Part shown: positions 8,965 to 17,274 of the stretch, one piece after another | Layout: the number at the start of each line of letters is the position of its first letter | Numbering within the stretch: the stretch's first letter is position 1 | Assembly (NCBI RefSeq): GCF_025486315.1 | Contig: NZ_JAOOPY010000005.1 | Span: 242,101-306,100 of the forward strand | Source: Variovorax sp. N23 | Lineage (GTDB): Bacteria > Pseudomonadota > Gammaproteobacteria > Burkholderiales > Burkholderiaceae_C | Direction of reading: 5' to 3' | Length of the DNA stretch: 64,000 nucleotides | Made by a program: the position numbers and the translations under genes | The notes under the pieces: model-generated | Told to the model about the DNA's origin: nothing | The model's database searches: none | The model's input: only the letters and a program-made list of their open reading frames with translations

Positions 8965-9371
8965 TCAGGGCAGAGGGCGCACCTGCTCCACCTCGAACTC
9001 CATCTTGCGGAAGTCCTTGTCGACCTCGCCCACCAGTTCCACGCGCTGATCGGCACCGATGGGTTGGCCCGCCGGGAAGCGCTTGGCGGAGATCTCGACC
9101 GGCATGCGGCCGGTGTCGTCGGCGAAGGTGTAGTTCTTGCCGCCGTCGTGCGACACGATGCGGCCCTGCAGGCGCACATGCTGATCATCGGTCGCGGTGT
9201 CGAGCAACTGCTTGACCGTCATCGTCGGCACCGAACTCGGGCCGTATAGCCGGGTGCGGCGGTTGCCGCGGGCTGCGCGCCAGACGTCGGGCCGGTGTAC
9301 TGCGCGAGCGCAGGTGCGGCGGCGCCGAGCAGGCCGAGCGCGAGGACGAAAGCGGTGGTGGTCTTCTTCAT
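8965..9371 (-). pseudogene. YgiW-type BOF-fold periplasmic protein, frameshifted
   Basis: Two overlapping minus-strand frames together encode one YgiW/YdeI-like protein (bacterial OB fold, DUF388). The first starts at 9371 with a signal peptide (MKKTTTAFVLALGLLGAAAP, cleavage after ALA) and continues QYTGPTSG. It then reaches GYTARVRC and stops at 9219. The second frame resumes at about 9240 with VPTMTVKQLLDTATDDQHVR and ends normally at 8965. Adding one G (plus-strand C) at about 9240-9243 would join them as GYTGPSSVPTMT, matching the upstream QYTGPTS repeat. The break is therefore a single-base loss, either a real mutation or a sequencing error in a G/C run. Without the correction the exported part has no fold. 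Confidence 0.85.
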
Positions 9372-9569
9372 GGCGTCACTCCTGGAGGATGGTTGAGCTG
9401 CCCGGTGCCGGATGCACCGAAGGCATAGGCTCATTGAAACGCCGGAAGCTGAAGGCTTTCTGATGTCATGGACCGTGCCCTGAGACTGGGCGCGAAAACG
9501 AGGCTGCGCCGGGCGAACGAGATACTGAAGCTTGCCAGCGCGGCTTTCGCCCGGGTGGGAAATCGCCGA

Positions 9570-10127
9570 TCAGGCGGCGGCGGGGTTTGTCTGACTCAAA
9601 CCAAACAGCCGCGACTCCCGAGGCGCTTGAGTCGACCGGAATGCTGCGCCGTCAAGCCTCATTCCGTCGCATAGCGCGAGCGGCAGCGGCACTTTGGACG
9701 AAGCGCGGTTGTGAAACCAGATGCAGATCGCGTTGCCGCGCGCAACCAGACCCTGGCGCCAGACCGCGTAGTCCATCCCGAAGCTGGTTCGGCCGAACCA
9801 GACGGTTCGTGCAGTGATCACGACCCCGTCGCCGAAGCCCAGGCTCCGTTCATAGCTGCAGGCGAGTTCCCTGATGACCGGCCCCGGAACGTCCGCGGAA
9901 ACCAGCGGGAACCCGAGCGCGGCCAAGTAGGCGTTGCGTGCCTCCTCGAACCAGACGAGATGCGTCCGATGGCTCACATGCGAAAAGCCATCCAGATCGC
10001 TCCAGCGTGCCTGGGCCGTCAGCCCGAAGTGCCAGCCCGCCTCGATCTGATGTTCGGCGATCAGCGCCGGCGTCAGTTCATTCATCATGTCCTCGCAAGA
10101 TACGTGACCCGACGACGGCTCAGTCAC
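9570..10127 (-). CDS. Hotdog-fold thioesterase, last gene of the LacI-regulated operon
   Basis: Up to 185 residues. The 4HBT motif SDLDGFSHVSHRTHLVWFEE marks an acyl-CoA thioesterase fold, but the usual HxNN after the catalytic Asp reads HVSH, so the substrate may differ from that of standard YbgC-like enzymes. The start shown is a GTG whose codon overlaps the lacI-family gene's TGA (GTGA, four bases), suggesting translational coupling. An ATG at 10088 (MNELTPALIAEHQIEAG) would remove 13 residues and is an equally good start. It is the most distal gene of the long leftward operon. This could mean an acyl-CoA forms late in the pathway, but that is inference. Confidence 0.82.
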   Translation of the reverse strand: MTEPSSGHVSCEDMMNELTPALIAEHQIEAGWHFGLTAQARWSDLDGFSHVSHRTHLVWFEEARNAYLAALGFPLVSADVPGPVIRELACSYERSLGFGDGVVITARTVWFGRTSFGMDYAVWRQGLVARGNAICIWFHNRASSKVPLPLALCDGMRLDGAAFRSTQAPRESRLFGLSQTNPAAA

Positions 10128-11149
10128 TGGCGCGTCGGCGGGACGCCGAGGCTCTCACGCACGATCACCTTCGTCTCAAGCGGTCTGGCCGGCGGTACGG
10201 CCTGGCCCTCCAGCAACGCAACGACACGGCGGGCCGCCAGCACGCCGATCTCTTCGGTCGGCACCTTCACCGTTGTCAAGGGCGGCACCACGATGGCCGC
10301 ATGCTCGATGTCGTCGAAGCCGGTGATCGAGAGATCTTCGGGCACCCGGATGCCGCGGCGTCGGCATTCGTCGATCGCGCCGATGGCCTGCAGGTCGGTA
10401 CCGCATATCAGCACGGTGGGCGGCGCGGCGAGCCCGAGGAAGCGGCGGACAGCCTCCCGCCCGCCCTCGAAGTTGAAGGGCTGTTCGGTGACAAGCGACG
10501 GGTCGAGTGACAGCCCAGCCGCCTTCAGCGCGGCGCGGGTGCCTGCTGCGCGTGCGCGCGCGCGTTCGTTCGTGCGCTCGAAGCCGTTGCACAACGCGAT
10601 GCGCCGGTGCCCTTTCTGCACCACCAGCGACGCAAGATCGAAAGCCGCGTCGTAGTAGGAGAAACCGACGCAATGCGGATAGTGCGAACCGTCGATCGAC
10701 CAGGTCATCACGTACGGCAGGGCGTACTGCCGCGCGAGCTCGAAGACTTCGTTCGAATGGTCCGTCCCGACCAGCACCAGCGCATCGACGCCCCGCTCGA
10801 CGATGGTTCTCAGCAGGTCGATCTCGCGCTCGGGCTCGTATTCGTGGCTGGCGACGAGGAGCTGGTAGCCGAACTTCCACAGTGTCTGCTGAAGCTCATG
10901 GATCGCCACCGAGAAGATCGGGTTGCTGAGCGTCGGGTAGATCGTCGCCACCATCCGGGTACGCCGCGACGCCAAAGCCTGCGCCGCACCGTTGCGAACG
11001 TAGCCGAGTTGGGACACGGCATGCCGGACCTTGGCCAGCGTGGCGGGCTTCACTTGGTCCGGCACGGAAAGAGCGCGCGACGCGCTCCCGAGCGAAACGC
11101 CCGCCAGCCGGGCCACGTCTTCGAGGGTCGAGCGCCGTTCCAGAGTCAT
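10124..11149 (-). CDS. LacI-family transcriptional regulator
   Basis: A 341-residue repressor-type protein. The helix-turn-helix occupies residues 7-27 (STLEDVARLAGVSLGSASRA). The hinge helix is RNGAAQALASRRT, and a periplasmic-binding-protein-like sensor domain follows from about residue 66 (MVATIYPTLSNPIFSVAI) to the end. The gene lies inside the catabolic operon, 31 bp after the GMC oxidoreductase gene, so it would be co-expressed with the genes it controls. Two identical CG-centred palindromes of LacI-family type at the operon promoter, 11 kb upstream, are its likely operators. The effector is probably the transported substrate or an early catabolite. Regulator family is certain; target and effector are inferred. 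Confidence 0.93.
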   Translation of the reverse strand: MTLERRSTLEDVARLAGVSLGSASRALSVPDQVKPATLAKVRHAVSQLGYVRNGAAQALASRRTRMVATIYPTLSNPIFSVAIHELQQTLWKFGYQLLVASHEYEPEREIDLLRTIVERGVDALVLVGTDHSNEVFELARQYALPYVMTWSIDGSHYPHCVGFSYYDAAFDLASLVVQKGHRRIALCNGFERTNERARARAAGTRAALKAAGLSLDPSLVTEQPFNFEGGREAVRRFLGLAAPPTVLICGTDLQAIGAIDECRRRGIRVPEDLSITGFDDIEHAAIVVPPLTTVKVPTEEIGVLAARRVVALLEGQAVPPARPLETKVIVRESLGVPPTRQ

Positions 11150-11180
11150 CGAAAGCCAGAAATCATCGCGTTGTTCAAGC

Positions 11181-12776
11181 TCACCGTGCGGCGTCCTCCA
11201 GAATCAGATCGGCGGCCTTTTCCGCCACCATCATGACGGCCGCCTGGATGTTGCCGGACACCATCCTGGGCATGACTGACGCGTCCACCACCCGCAGGCC
11301 CGCCATGCCGTGCAGCCGCAGGCGAAGATCGACCACCGCGCCCTCGTCCTCGCCCATCCGGCAAGTGCCGATCGGATGATAGATGGTCTGGCCGTTGCGG
11401 CGAGCGAACGACAGCCAATCGGCATCGGTCCGGGTTGCGGCACCGGGGCTCATTTCCTCGACGACATGGTTGCGCAGCGCCGGCTGTTCGACGATGCGGC
11501 GGGCGATCTGCATGCTGCGCACCATGCATTCCTCGTCGATCGGGTTCGACAGAAAGTTCGGCCGGATCGCCGGCCCGGCGGAGGCATCCGGGGATTTGAT
11601 GTGGATGGTGCCGATCGAATGCGGGCGCAGTTGCGTCACACCGATCGTCATGCCGGGCAGTTTGTCCAGCACGCGCTCCGCCGCATTGGCATAGCTGGCG
11701 TGCACGAAGAAGAACTGGGCGTCGGCGGTCTCCAGTTCGGGCCGCGTCTTCACGAAGGCGTTCACCAGGCCCGTGCCCAGCGTGAGGATGCCGGTGCGCC
11801 GCGCGTAGTACTGCGACACGGCCAGGCCCAGACGCCAGCTGCGCGACATCTCGTTGAGCGTGACGGCGTTCTTCACGCGCCAGTTCATGCGGGTGCAGAA
11901 ATGGTCGATGTAGTTTTCGCCGACGCCGTGCAGCGCGTGGCGCACCGGGATGCCGTGCGCCTGCAGCAGCGCAGGCTGGCCGATGCCCGAGAGCTCGAGC
12001 AACTGCGGCGACTGAATGGCACCTGCGGCAAGGACGACCTCGACGCGCGCGGCAACCGTGATCTCCTGTCCATCCTTGCGGTAGGTCACGCCGGTGCAGC
12101 GCTGGCCGTCGATCTCCAAACGAAGCACGTGGGCGTGTGTCGTGACCGTCAGGTTCTTCCGGGACAACACCGGCTGGAGGTAGCCGTCGTAGGCGCTCCA
12201 GCGTCGGCCGCGGTTCTGCGTCACCTGGTAGTAACCGACGCCTTCCTGGCGCTCAGCGTTGTAGTCGTCGTTGAACGGCAGACCGTCTTCCTGGGCCGCC
12301 GCGATGAAGGCATCGGAGATGGGAAACCGCTCCTTGACCTGCTCGAGTTTCATCGGCCCGTCGTGGCCGCGCGTCGGGCCGCCCTTCTCGTAGTTCTCGA
12401 GCTTGCGGAAGTAGGGTTCGACATCCTTCCATCCCCAGCCATGCGCACCGGCGTCGCGCCAGGCGTCGTAGTCGCCGGCCTGCCCGCGCACGTAGACCAT
12501 GCCGTTGATCAGCGTCGAGCCGCCGAGCCCCTTGCCGCGTGGCACCGAGATCACACGCCCGTTGGTGTTGTCTTCCGCCTCCGTCTGGAAGCGCCAGTTG
12601 TATTGCGCGTTCGTCAGCAGCTTGCTGAAGCCCGCAGGGATGTTGATCCACATGCTGGCGGGCTCGCCGCCGGCTTCCAGCATGAGCACGCGGTTCGTGC
12701 CGGAGGCGGTCAGCCGGTTGGCGAGGATGCACCCGGCGGTGCCTCCCCCAACGATGACGTAGTCGTAAGCGTCCAT
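11181..12776 (-). CDS. GMC-family FAD-dependent alcohol dehydrogenase (choline-dehydrogenase-like)
   Basis: A 531-residue glucose-methanol-choline oxidoreductase. The N-terminal FAD motif is YVIVGGGTAGCILANRL. The GMC signature regions are present (GKGLGGSTLINGMVYVRG; then GAIQSPQLLELSGIGQ), and the C-terminal catalytic region contains YHPIGTCRMG with the active-site His, followed by the nucleotide-contacting end VSGNIQAAVMMVAEKAADLI. These enzymes oxidise a primary or secondary alcohol to an aldehyde or ketone and reduce a quinone or other acceptor. The ATG at 12776 is chosen because MDAYDYVIVGGG is the normal start; the open frame to 12890 overlaps the neighbouring gene. It is separated by two bases from the upstream FAD oxidase gene. 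Confidence 0.93.
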   Translation of the reverse strand: MDAYDYVIVGGGTAGCILANRLTASGTNRVLMLEAGGEPASMWINIPAGFSKLLTNAQYNWRFQTEAEDNTNGRVISVPRGKGLGGSTLINGMVYVRGQAGDYDAWRDAGAHGWGWKDVEPYFRKLENYEKGGPTRGHDGPMKLEQVKERFPISDAFIAAAQEDGLPFNDDYNAERQEGVGYYQVTQNRGRRWSAYDGYLQPVLSRKNLTVTTHAHVLRLEIDGQRCTGVTYRKDGQEITVAARVEVVLAAGAIQSPQLLELSGIGQPALLQAHGIPVRHALHGVGENYIDHFCTRMNWRVKNAVTLNEMSRSWRLGLAVSQYYARRTGILTLGTGLVNAFVKTRPELETADAQFFFVHASYANAAERVLDKLPGMTIGVTQLRPHSIGTIHIKSPDASAGPAIRPNFLSNPIDEECMVRSMQIARRIVEQPALRNHVVEEMSPGAATRTDADWLSFARRNGQTIYHPIGTCRMGEDEGAVVDLRLRLHGMAGLRVVDASVMPRMVSGNIQAAVMMVAEKAADLILEDAAR

Positions 12777-12778
12777 GT

Positions 12779-14179
12779 CTAGTCTGCCTGTTGGGTGAGC
12801 GTCATGACCTTGCCGGGATTCATGGTTCCGGCCGGGTCCAGGGCCCGCTTGATGCGCCGGGCCAATTGAAGTTCGGGAGCGGCTCGGCATCGTTCGAGTT
12901 CGCTCACGCGGTACTGGCCGATGCCGTGTTCGGCCGAGATGCTGCCGCCCTGCCGGACCACGAGATCGTGGACGAGCCTGTTCAACGCGTGGCCGTCCGC
13001 GTCGGCCCTCATGATCACGTTGTAGTGGATGTTGCCGTCGCCCGCATGGCCGAACGCATTGACGCGCGAGCCGGGAAACGCCTGCGCCACCGCCGCGTCC
13101 GCCTCGTGCAGAAAGGCGGGAATGCGCGCGATGGGCACGGACACGTCATGCTTGAGCGAGCGCCCTTCGCGGGCCTCGGCCTCCGTGATCGATTCGCGCA
13201 GCAGCCACAGCTCGGCTTCCTGGCGTTCCGATTCGGCGATGACACCGTCGGTCGCTTCGCCCTCTTCCAGCACGAGCGCGAACAGTGCTTCCACGGCATC
13301 GCGCAAGCCCGGCAGGCAGGAGCTGGCCTCGACCAGGACGAACCAATCGGAAGAAGCCAGCGGCGTCTTGACCGCTTGATGCCGGGCCACCAGTTCCAGC
13401 GCGGCCCCGGACATCAGCTCGAAGGCGTTCAAGGTCTCGCCGATGTGATGGCGCGCCGCGCGCAGCACCTTCAGCGCCGCGTCGGGCGTCGGCACCGCCA
13501 GGAGCGCGGTGACGCGATGGCGCGCCTGCGGCGCCAGTTGCAGCACGGCCGCCGTGATGATGCCGAGCGTGCCTTCGGCGCCGATGAACCACTGCTTCCA
13601 GTCGTAGCCGGCGTTGTCCTTTCGCAGGCGGCGCAGCCCGCTCACGATCTCGCCTTGCGCGGTCACGACCTCCAGGCCCAGAACCCGTGTCCTGGACATG
13701 CCGTAGCGCAGAACGTTCGTGCCGCCGGCATTGGTCGAAAGAATCCCCCCGATGCGCGCCGACCCCTCGGCCGCCAGGCTGATCGGCAGCATCAGCCCCG
13801 CCTGCGTCGCGGCATCCTGCGCGGTCTGCAGGATGCATCCCGCCTCGACCTCCATCGTCTCGCCCAGGACATCGATGTCGCGGATGGCGTTCATGCGTGC
13901 CAGCGACAGCACCACCTGGCGGCCGCTGTCGTCGGGCGTCGCGCCACCGGACAGGCCGGTGTTGCCCCCGTACGGCACGATGGCGATGCGCTGGTCGGCA
14001 CACAGCCGAACCACCGCCGCCACCTCCTGCGTCGACCGCGGCAGCACCGCGCAGCGCGCCTGGCCCTTGAAGACGTGGCGCCAGTCGACGTTGTAGTTCT
14101 CGAGGTCGTGCGGGTCGGTCACGACGCCGCGTTCGCCCACGATGACACGCAGGGCGTCGATCAACAGCGTGTCGCTCAT
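12779..14179 (-). CDS. FAD-linked oxidase of the GlcD / D-2-hydroxyacid dehydrogenase type
   Basis: A 466-residue flavoprotein with the PCMH-type FAD domain first (ALPRSTQEVAAVVRLCADQ and the FAD-pyrophosphate motif IVPYGGNTGLSGGAT) and an FAD-oxidase C domain after it (FGHAGDGNIHYNV, and EHGIGQYR near the end). This order is shared by glycolate oxidase GlcD, D-lactate dehydrogenase and D-2-hydroxyglutarate dehydrogenase, which oxidise 2-hydroxy acids to 2-oxo acids. No GlcE/GlcF partners are present, which favours a stand-alone dehydrogenase. The start at 14179 overlaps the AroE-like gene's stop by four bases (ATGA). It probably acts on an acid produced by the aldehyde dehydrogenase of the same operon (inference). 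Confidence 0.92.
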   Translation of the reverse strand: MSDTLLIDALRVIVGERGVVTDPHDLENYNVDWRHVFKGQARCAVLPRSTQEVAAVVRLCADQRIAIVPYGGNTGLSGGATPDDSGRQVVLSLARMNAIRDIDVLGETMEVEAGCILQTAQDAATQAGLMLPISLAAEGSARIGGILSTNAGGTNVLRYGMSRTRVLGLEVVTAQGEIVSGLRRLRKDNAGYDWKQWFIGAEGTLGIITAAVLQLAPQARHRVTALLAVPTPDAALKVLRAARHHIGETLNAFELMSGAALELVARHQAVKTPLASSDWFVLVEASSCLPGLRDAVEALFALVLEEGEATDGVIAESERQEAELWLLRESITEAEAREGRSLKHDVSVPIARIPAFLHEADAAVAQAFPGSRVNAFGHAGDGNIHYNVIMRADADGHALNRLVHDLVVRQGGSISAEHGIGQYRVSELERCRAAPELQLARRIKRALDPAGTMNPGKVMTLTQQAD

Positions 14180-15021
14180 GGTCGCTGCGCCTCGGTCGGT
14201 TGGGCATCTTGGGTCGGCGCCTTTGCGGCCGGCCCGCCCATGAATTCCGCCATCAGCGCCACCTGGCTCGCCAGCATGGGCGCGCCGAAATGCACCCGGC
14301 ATCCCTTGGCCGCAGCCGCACGCAACAGCGGCGTTTCTGCCGGCTGCATGATGATCTCCGCCACGGTCTGTTCGGGCGTGAGCCGATCGACGTCGAGCGG
14401 CAACGCGTCGCCGTCACGCAAGCCCAGCGACGTGCCGTTCACGACCAGGTCGTGGTGCGAAGGGTCGTCGGCGCCGACCGCGATCGACAGGTGGGGGAAA
14501 TCCTCCTTCAGGCGGGCCACCAGTTCCTCGGCCTTGGCCGTGGTGCGGTTGGCGACGGTCAGGCGTGCCACGCCGCACTGCGCCAGCGCATAGGCGATGG
14601 CGCTCGCCGCGCCACCGGCACCAGCGAGGTAGGCGCTGCGCCCGGCCGGCTCGATGCCCGCGCCGCGCAGGCCCGCGACAAAGCCTTCGCCATCGAGCAT
14701 GCCGCCGACGAAGCGGCCGTCAGCCGTGCGGCGCACGACGTTGACCGCGCCGATGCGCGCTGCCGCCGGCGTCAGTTCGTCGCACAGCGCCGGCATGGCC
14801 GTCTTGTGCGGCACGGTGACCACGAAGCCACCAAGGTTGTTCATGCGGCGCAGGCCCTGCACCATGTCCGCCAGGTGGCCCGCACTCACGTGGATCGGCA
14901 CCATCACGCCGTCGAAGCCGTGCGCGTCGAGCAGGCGGTTGATGCCTTGCGGCGTCTTCACGTGGTGGATCGGGTCGGCCAGGATGCCGAAGATGCGCGT
15001 GTGTCCGGTGATGTTCGTCAT
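14176..15021 (-). CDS. Shikimate/quinate dehydrogenase-like protein (AroE family, atypical)
   Basis: A 281-residue AroE-fold protein. The catalytic pair is kept: Lys73 (TVPHKT) and Asp110 (MLDGEG), with Asn94 (GAVN). The Rossmann part has GAGGAASAIAYALA and ANRTTAKAEEL. The substrate pocket differs from biosynthetic AroE. The N-terminal SKS-type motif is HVKT here, so the first Ser is Val21, and the residue before the catalytic Asp is Leu109 where AroE has Thr. That suggests a substrate other than shikimate, in line with its place in a catabolic operon between an aldehyde dehydrogenase and an FAD oxidase. The start at 15021 (MTNITGHTRIFGIL) is the usual family start; a longer open frame to 15207 overlaps the aldehyde dehydrogenase. 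Confidence 0.88.
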   Translation of the reverse strand: MTNITGHTRIFGILADPIHHVKTPQGINRLLDAHGFDGVMVPIHVSAGHLADMVQGLRRMNNLGGFVVTVPHKTAMPALCDELTPAAARIGAVNVVRRTADGRFVGGMLDGEGFVAGLRGAGIEPAGRSAYLAGAGGAASAIAYALAQCGVARLTVANRTTAKAEELVARLKEDFPHLSIAVGADDPSHHDLVVNGTSLGLRDGDALPLDVDRLTPEQTVAEIIMQPAETPLLRAAAAKGCRVHFGAPMLASQVALMAEFMGGPAAKAPTQDAQPTEAQRP

Positions 15022-15023
15022 GC

Positions 15024-16481
15024 TCAGGCTTGCGTGTAGGTCGTCTTGACCGAGGTGTAGAACTCGCGCGCATACGAACCCTGCTCGCGCGAGCCGTAGC
15101 TCGACCCCTTGCGGCCACCGAAGGGCGCGTGGTAGTCCACGCCCGCGGTCGGCACGTTCACCATCACCATGCCGGCCGTCGAGTTGCGCTTGAAGTCCGA
15201 CGCGCACTTCAGCGACGTGGTGCAGATGCCCGACGAGAGACCGAATTCGGTGTCGTTGGCGGTGGCGAGCGCTTCGTCGTAGTCCTTGACGCGGATCACA
15301 CTGGCCACCGGGCCGAAGACCTCTTCACGATTCACCCGCATCGCGTTGTGCGTGTCGACGATCAACGCGGGCGACAGGTAGAAGCCTGGGTGCTCGCGTT
15401 GCAGCAACTCGCCGCCCGCCGCGATGCGACCGCCCTCTTCCTTGGCGTTCGCGATGTAGAACAGATCCTGGTCGAGCTGGTCCTTCGAGGCCACGGGCCC
15501 GATGTCCGTCCCGTCCTTGAGCGCGTGGTCGGTGCGCAGCGCTGCCATGCGCTCTGTCATGGCGGCCACGAACCGGTCGTGAATGCCAGACTGCACGATG
15601 AGGCGGCTGGAGCCCGTACAGCGTTGCCCGGTCGAGTAGAACGATCCGTTGATGGCCACCGACACGGCCTGCTCCAGGTCGGCGTCGTCGAGGATGACAA
15701 GCGGGTTCTTGCCGCCCATCTCGAGCTGCACCTTGGCGCCGCGCTCCATGCATCGCAGGCCGATCTGTCGGCCGGTGCCGGTCGATCCCGTGAAGGTCAT
15801 GGCGCGCACCTTGGGCGAAGTCACCAGGGTGTTCCCCACCTTGGAGCCCGCGCCCATCACCAGGTTGAACACGCCGGTCGGCAAGGCACCGGCGCGCACG
15901 ATGATTTCGGACAGCGCCCAGGCACTGCCGGGCACCAGGTCGGCCGGCTTGAACACGACCGTGTTGCCGTAGGCCAAGGCGGGCGCGATCTTCCAGGCGG
16001 GAATCGCGATGGGGAAGTTCCACGGCGTGATGATGCCGATCACGCCTTCTGCTTCACGCACGACATCGACCTCGACGCCGGCACGAATCGACGCCAGCTT
16101 CTCTCCGCCCAGGCGCAAGGCCTCGCCAGCGAAGAACTTGAAGACCCGGCCGGCCCGGGTCGCCTCGCCGATGCCCTCCACCAGCGTCTTGCCCTCTTCA
16201 CGCGAGAGCAGCCGGCCGAGTTCGTCACGGCGCGCGAGGATCTCGGTGCCGATGCGGTCCAGCGCGTCGGCGCGCTCTTCGGCGGTTTTTCTCTGCCACG
16301 ACAGCCTGGCGTCGAAGGCCGCGTCGATGGCCTGCAGCGTCTGCTTCTCGTCGGCCCGCGCGTACTCGCCGACGACATCGCTGGTGTCGGACGGGTTGAC
16401 GTTGCGGTTCACGTCGGTGCCGGCAAGCCAATCGCCAGCGACGAAATTCTTCTTGAGTTCTGCAGTCATCTTGGAGTCCAC
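15024..16481 (-). CDS. NAD(P)-dependent aldehyde dehydrogenase
   Basis: A 485-residue member of the aldehyde dehydrogenase superfamily. The active-site features are in order: the oxyanion Asn in TPWNFP, the NAD motif FTGSTGTGR, the general-base Glu in LEMGGKNP, and the catalytic Cys288 in STGQRCTGSS. The C-terminal motif EEVFGPVASVI and the end PFGGRKGSSYGSREQG are also present. The overall pattern resembles 2-oxoglutarate-semialdehyde (2,5-dioxopentanoate) dehydrogenases of sugar-acid catabolism, but I would not fix the substrate on this basis. An internal ATG five codons in (MTAELKK) is an alternative start. It is two bases upstream of the AroE-like gene in the same operon. Confidence 0.93.
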   Translation of the reverse strand: MDSKMTAELKKNFVAGDWLAGTDVNRNVNPSDTSDVVGEYARADEKQTLQAIDAAFDARLSWQRKTAEERADALDRIGTEILARRDELGRLLSREEGKTLVEGIGEATRAGRVFKFFAGEALRLGGEKLASIRAGVEVDVVREAEGVIGIITPWNFPIAIPAWKIAPALAYGNTVVFKPADLVPGSAWALSEIIVRAGALPTGVFNLVMGAGSKVGNTLVTSPKVRAMTFTGSTGTGRQIGLRCMERGAKVQLEMGGKNPLVILDDADLEQAVSVAINGSFYSTGQRCTGSSRLIVQSGIHDRFVAAMTERMAALRTDHALKDGTDIGPVASKDQLDQDLFYIANAKEEGGRIAAGGELLQREHPGFYLSPALIVDTHNAMRVNREEVFGPVASVIRVKDYDEALATANDTEFGLSSGICTTSLKCASDFKRNSTAGMVMVNVPTAGVDYHAPFGGRKGSSYGSREQGSYAREFYTSVKTTYTQA

Positions 16482-16493
16482 GTGATTCGAAAG

Positions 16494-17273
16494 TCAGGTC
16501 ATCAGCCAGCCACCAGCGACGTCAACCACCTGTCCGGTGATGAACGCGGCCTTCGGCGACGTGAGGAATACGCAGGTGTCGGCCACTTCGCTCGGCTTGC
16601 CGAGGCGCCGCAAGGGCGTGACGTCGATCACCGCGTCGTTCGCGGCGCGGGGCGCGCCGGCCACCATCGGTGTGTCGATGCGCCCCGGCGCCAGCGCGTT
16701 CACGGTGATGCCGTGCGGGCCGAGTTCGCCGGCCAGATGCCGCGTCATGCCGATCAGCGCGGCCTTGGTCGTGCCGTAGTGCGCCGCCACGATGTCCAGG
16801 TAGGCCTTGCCCGCCACCGACGACATCGAGACGATGCGGCCGAACCGGCGCTCGACCATGCCGGGCGAGAGGACGCGCACGAAGTTGAAAACGCTGTGAA
16901 GGTTGACATCGATCACCCGATGCCACTCCGACGGCGCCATCTGCCAGATGGGCGCGGGCTTGCCCGCATGCTTGGGCGAGATGCCGGCGTTGTTGACCAG
17001 CGTGTCGATGGCGCCGAGCGCCGCTTCGATGCCGGCGCATGCTGCCACGCAAGCGTCGTAGTCCGCCACATCGGCTTGCATGAAGTGCACGCGGTGGCCT
17101 GCGGCCGAAAGGCGGGCGGCGAGCGCCTGTCCGGCCGTCGCATCGAAGTCGACCAGGCCGACGGCCGCGCCATCGCGCGCATACGCCTCGGCCAGCGCCG
17201 ACCCGATGCCGCCGGCGGCACCGGTGATCAACGCCACGCGGCCGTTGTGCTGAAGCGGGTGTGCAGCGGTCAT
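16494..17273 (-). CDS. Short-chain dehydrogenase/reductase (SDR)
   Basis: A 259-residue classical SDR with the nucleotide motif TGAAGGIGSA, an Asp after beta-2 (LVDFDA) that favours NAD over NADP, NNAGIS, the catalytic Ser in SMSSVAG, and Tyr166 and Lys170 in HYGTTK. The C-terminal ending is FITGQVVDVAGGW. It oxidises or reduces an alcohol/ketone pair, probably in the same pathway as the operon's other oxidoreductases. The start at 17273 (MTAAHPLQHNGRVALITG) is preferred over an open extension to 17324 that would overlap the upstream livF gene by 50 bases; with 17273 the gap to livF is one base. Confidence 0.92.
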   Translation of the reverse strand: MTAAHPLQHNGRVALITGAAGGIGSALAEAYARDGAAVGLVDFDATAGQALAARLSAAGHRVHFMQADVADYDACVAACAGIEAALGAIDTLVNNAGISPKHAGKPAPIWQMAPSEWHRVIDVNLHSVFNFVRVLSPGMVERRFGRIVSMSSVAGKAYLDIVAAHYGTTKAALIGMTRHLAGELGPHGITVNALAPGRIDTPMVAGAPRAANDAVIDVTPLRRLGKPSEVADTCVFLTSPKAAFITGQVVDVAGGWLMT

Positions 17274-17274
17274 G

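Noticed and set aside
9435..9569. A possible small gene or terminator in the spacer after the thioesterase gene
   Set aside because: I saw no frame with a ribosome site and protein-like composition, and no hairpin followed by a T-run on the minus strand.
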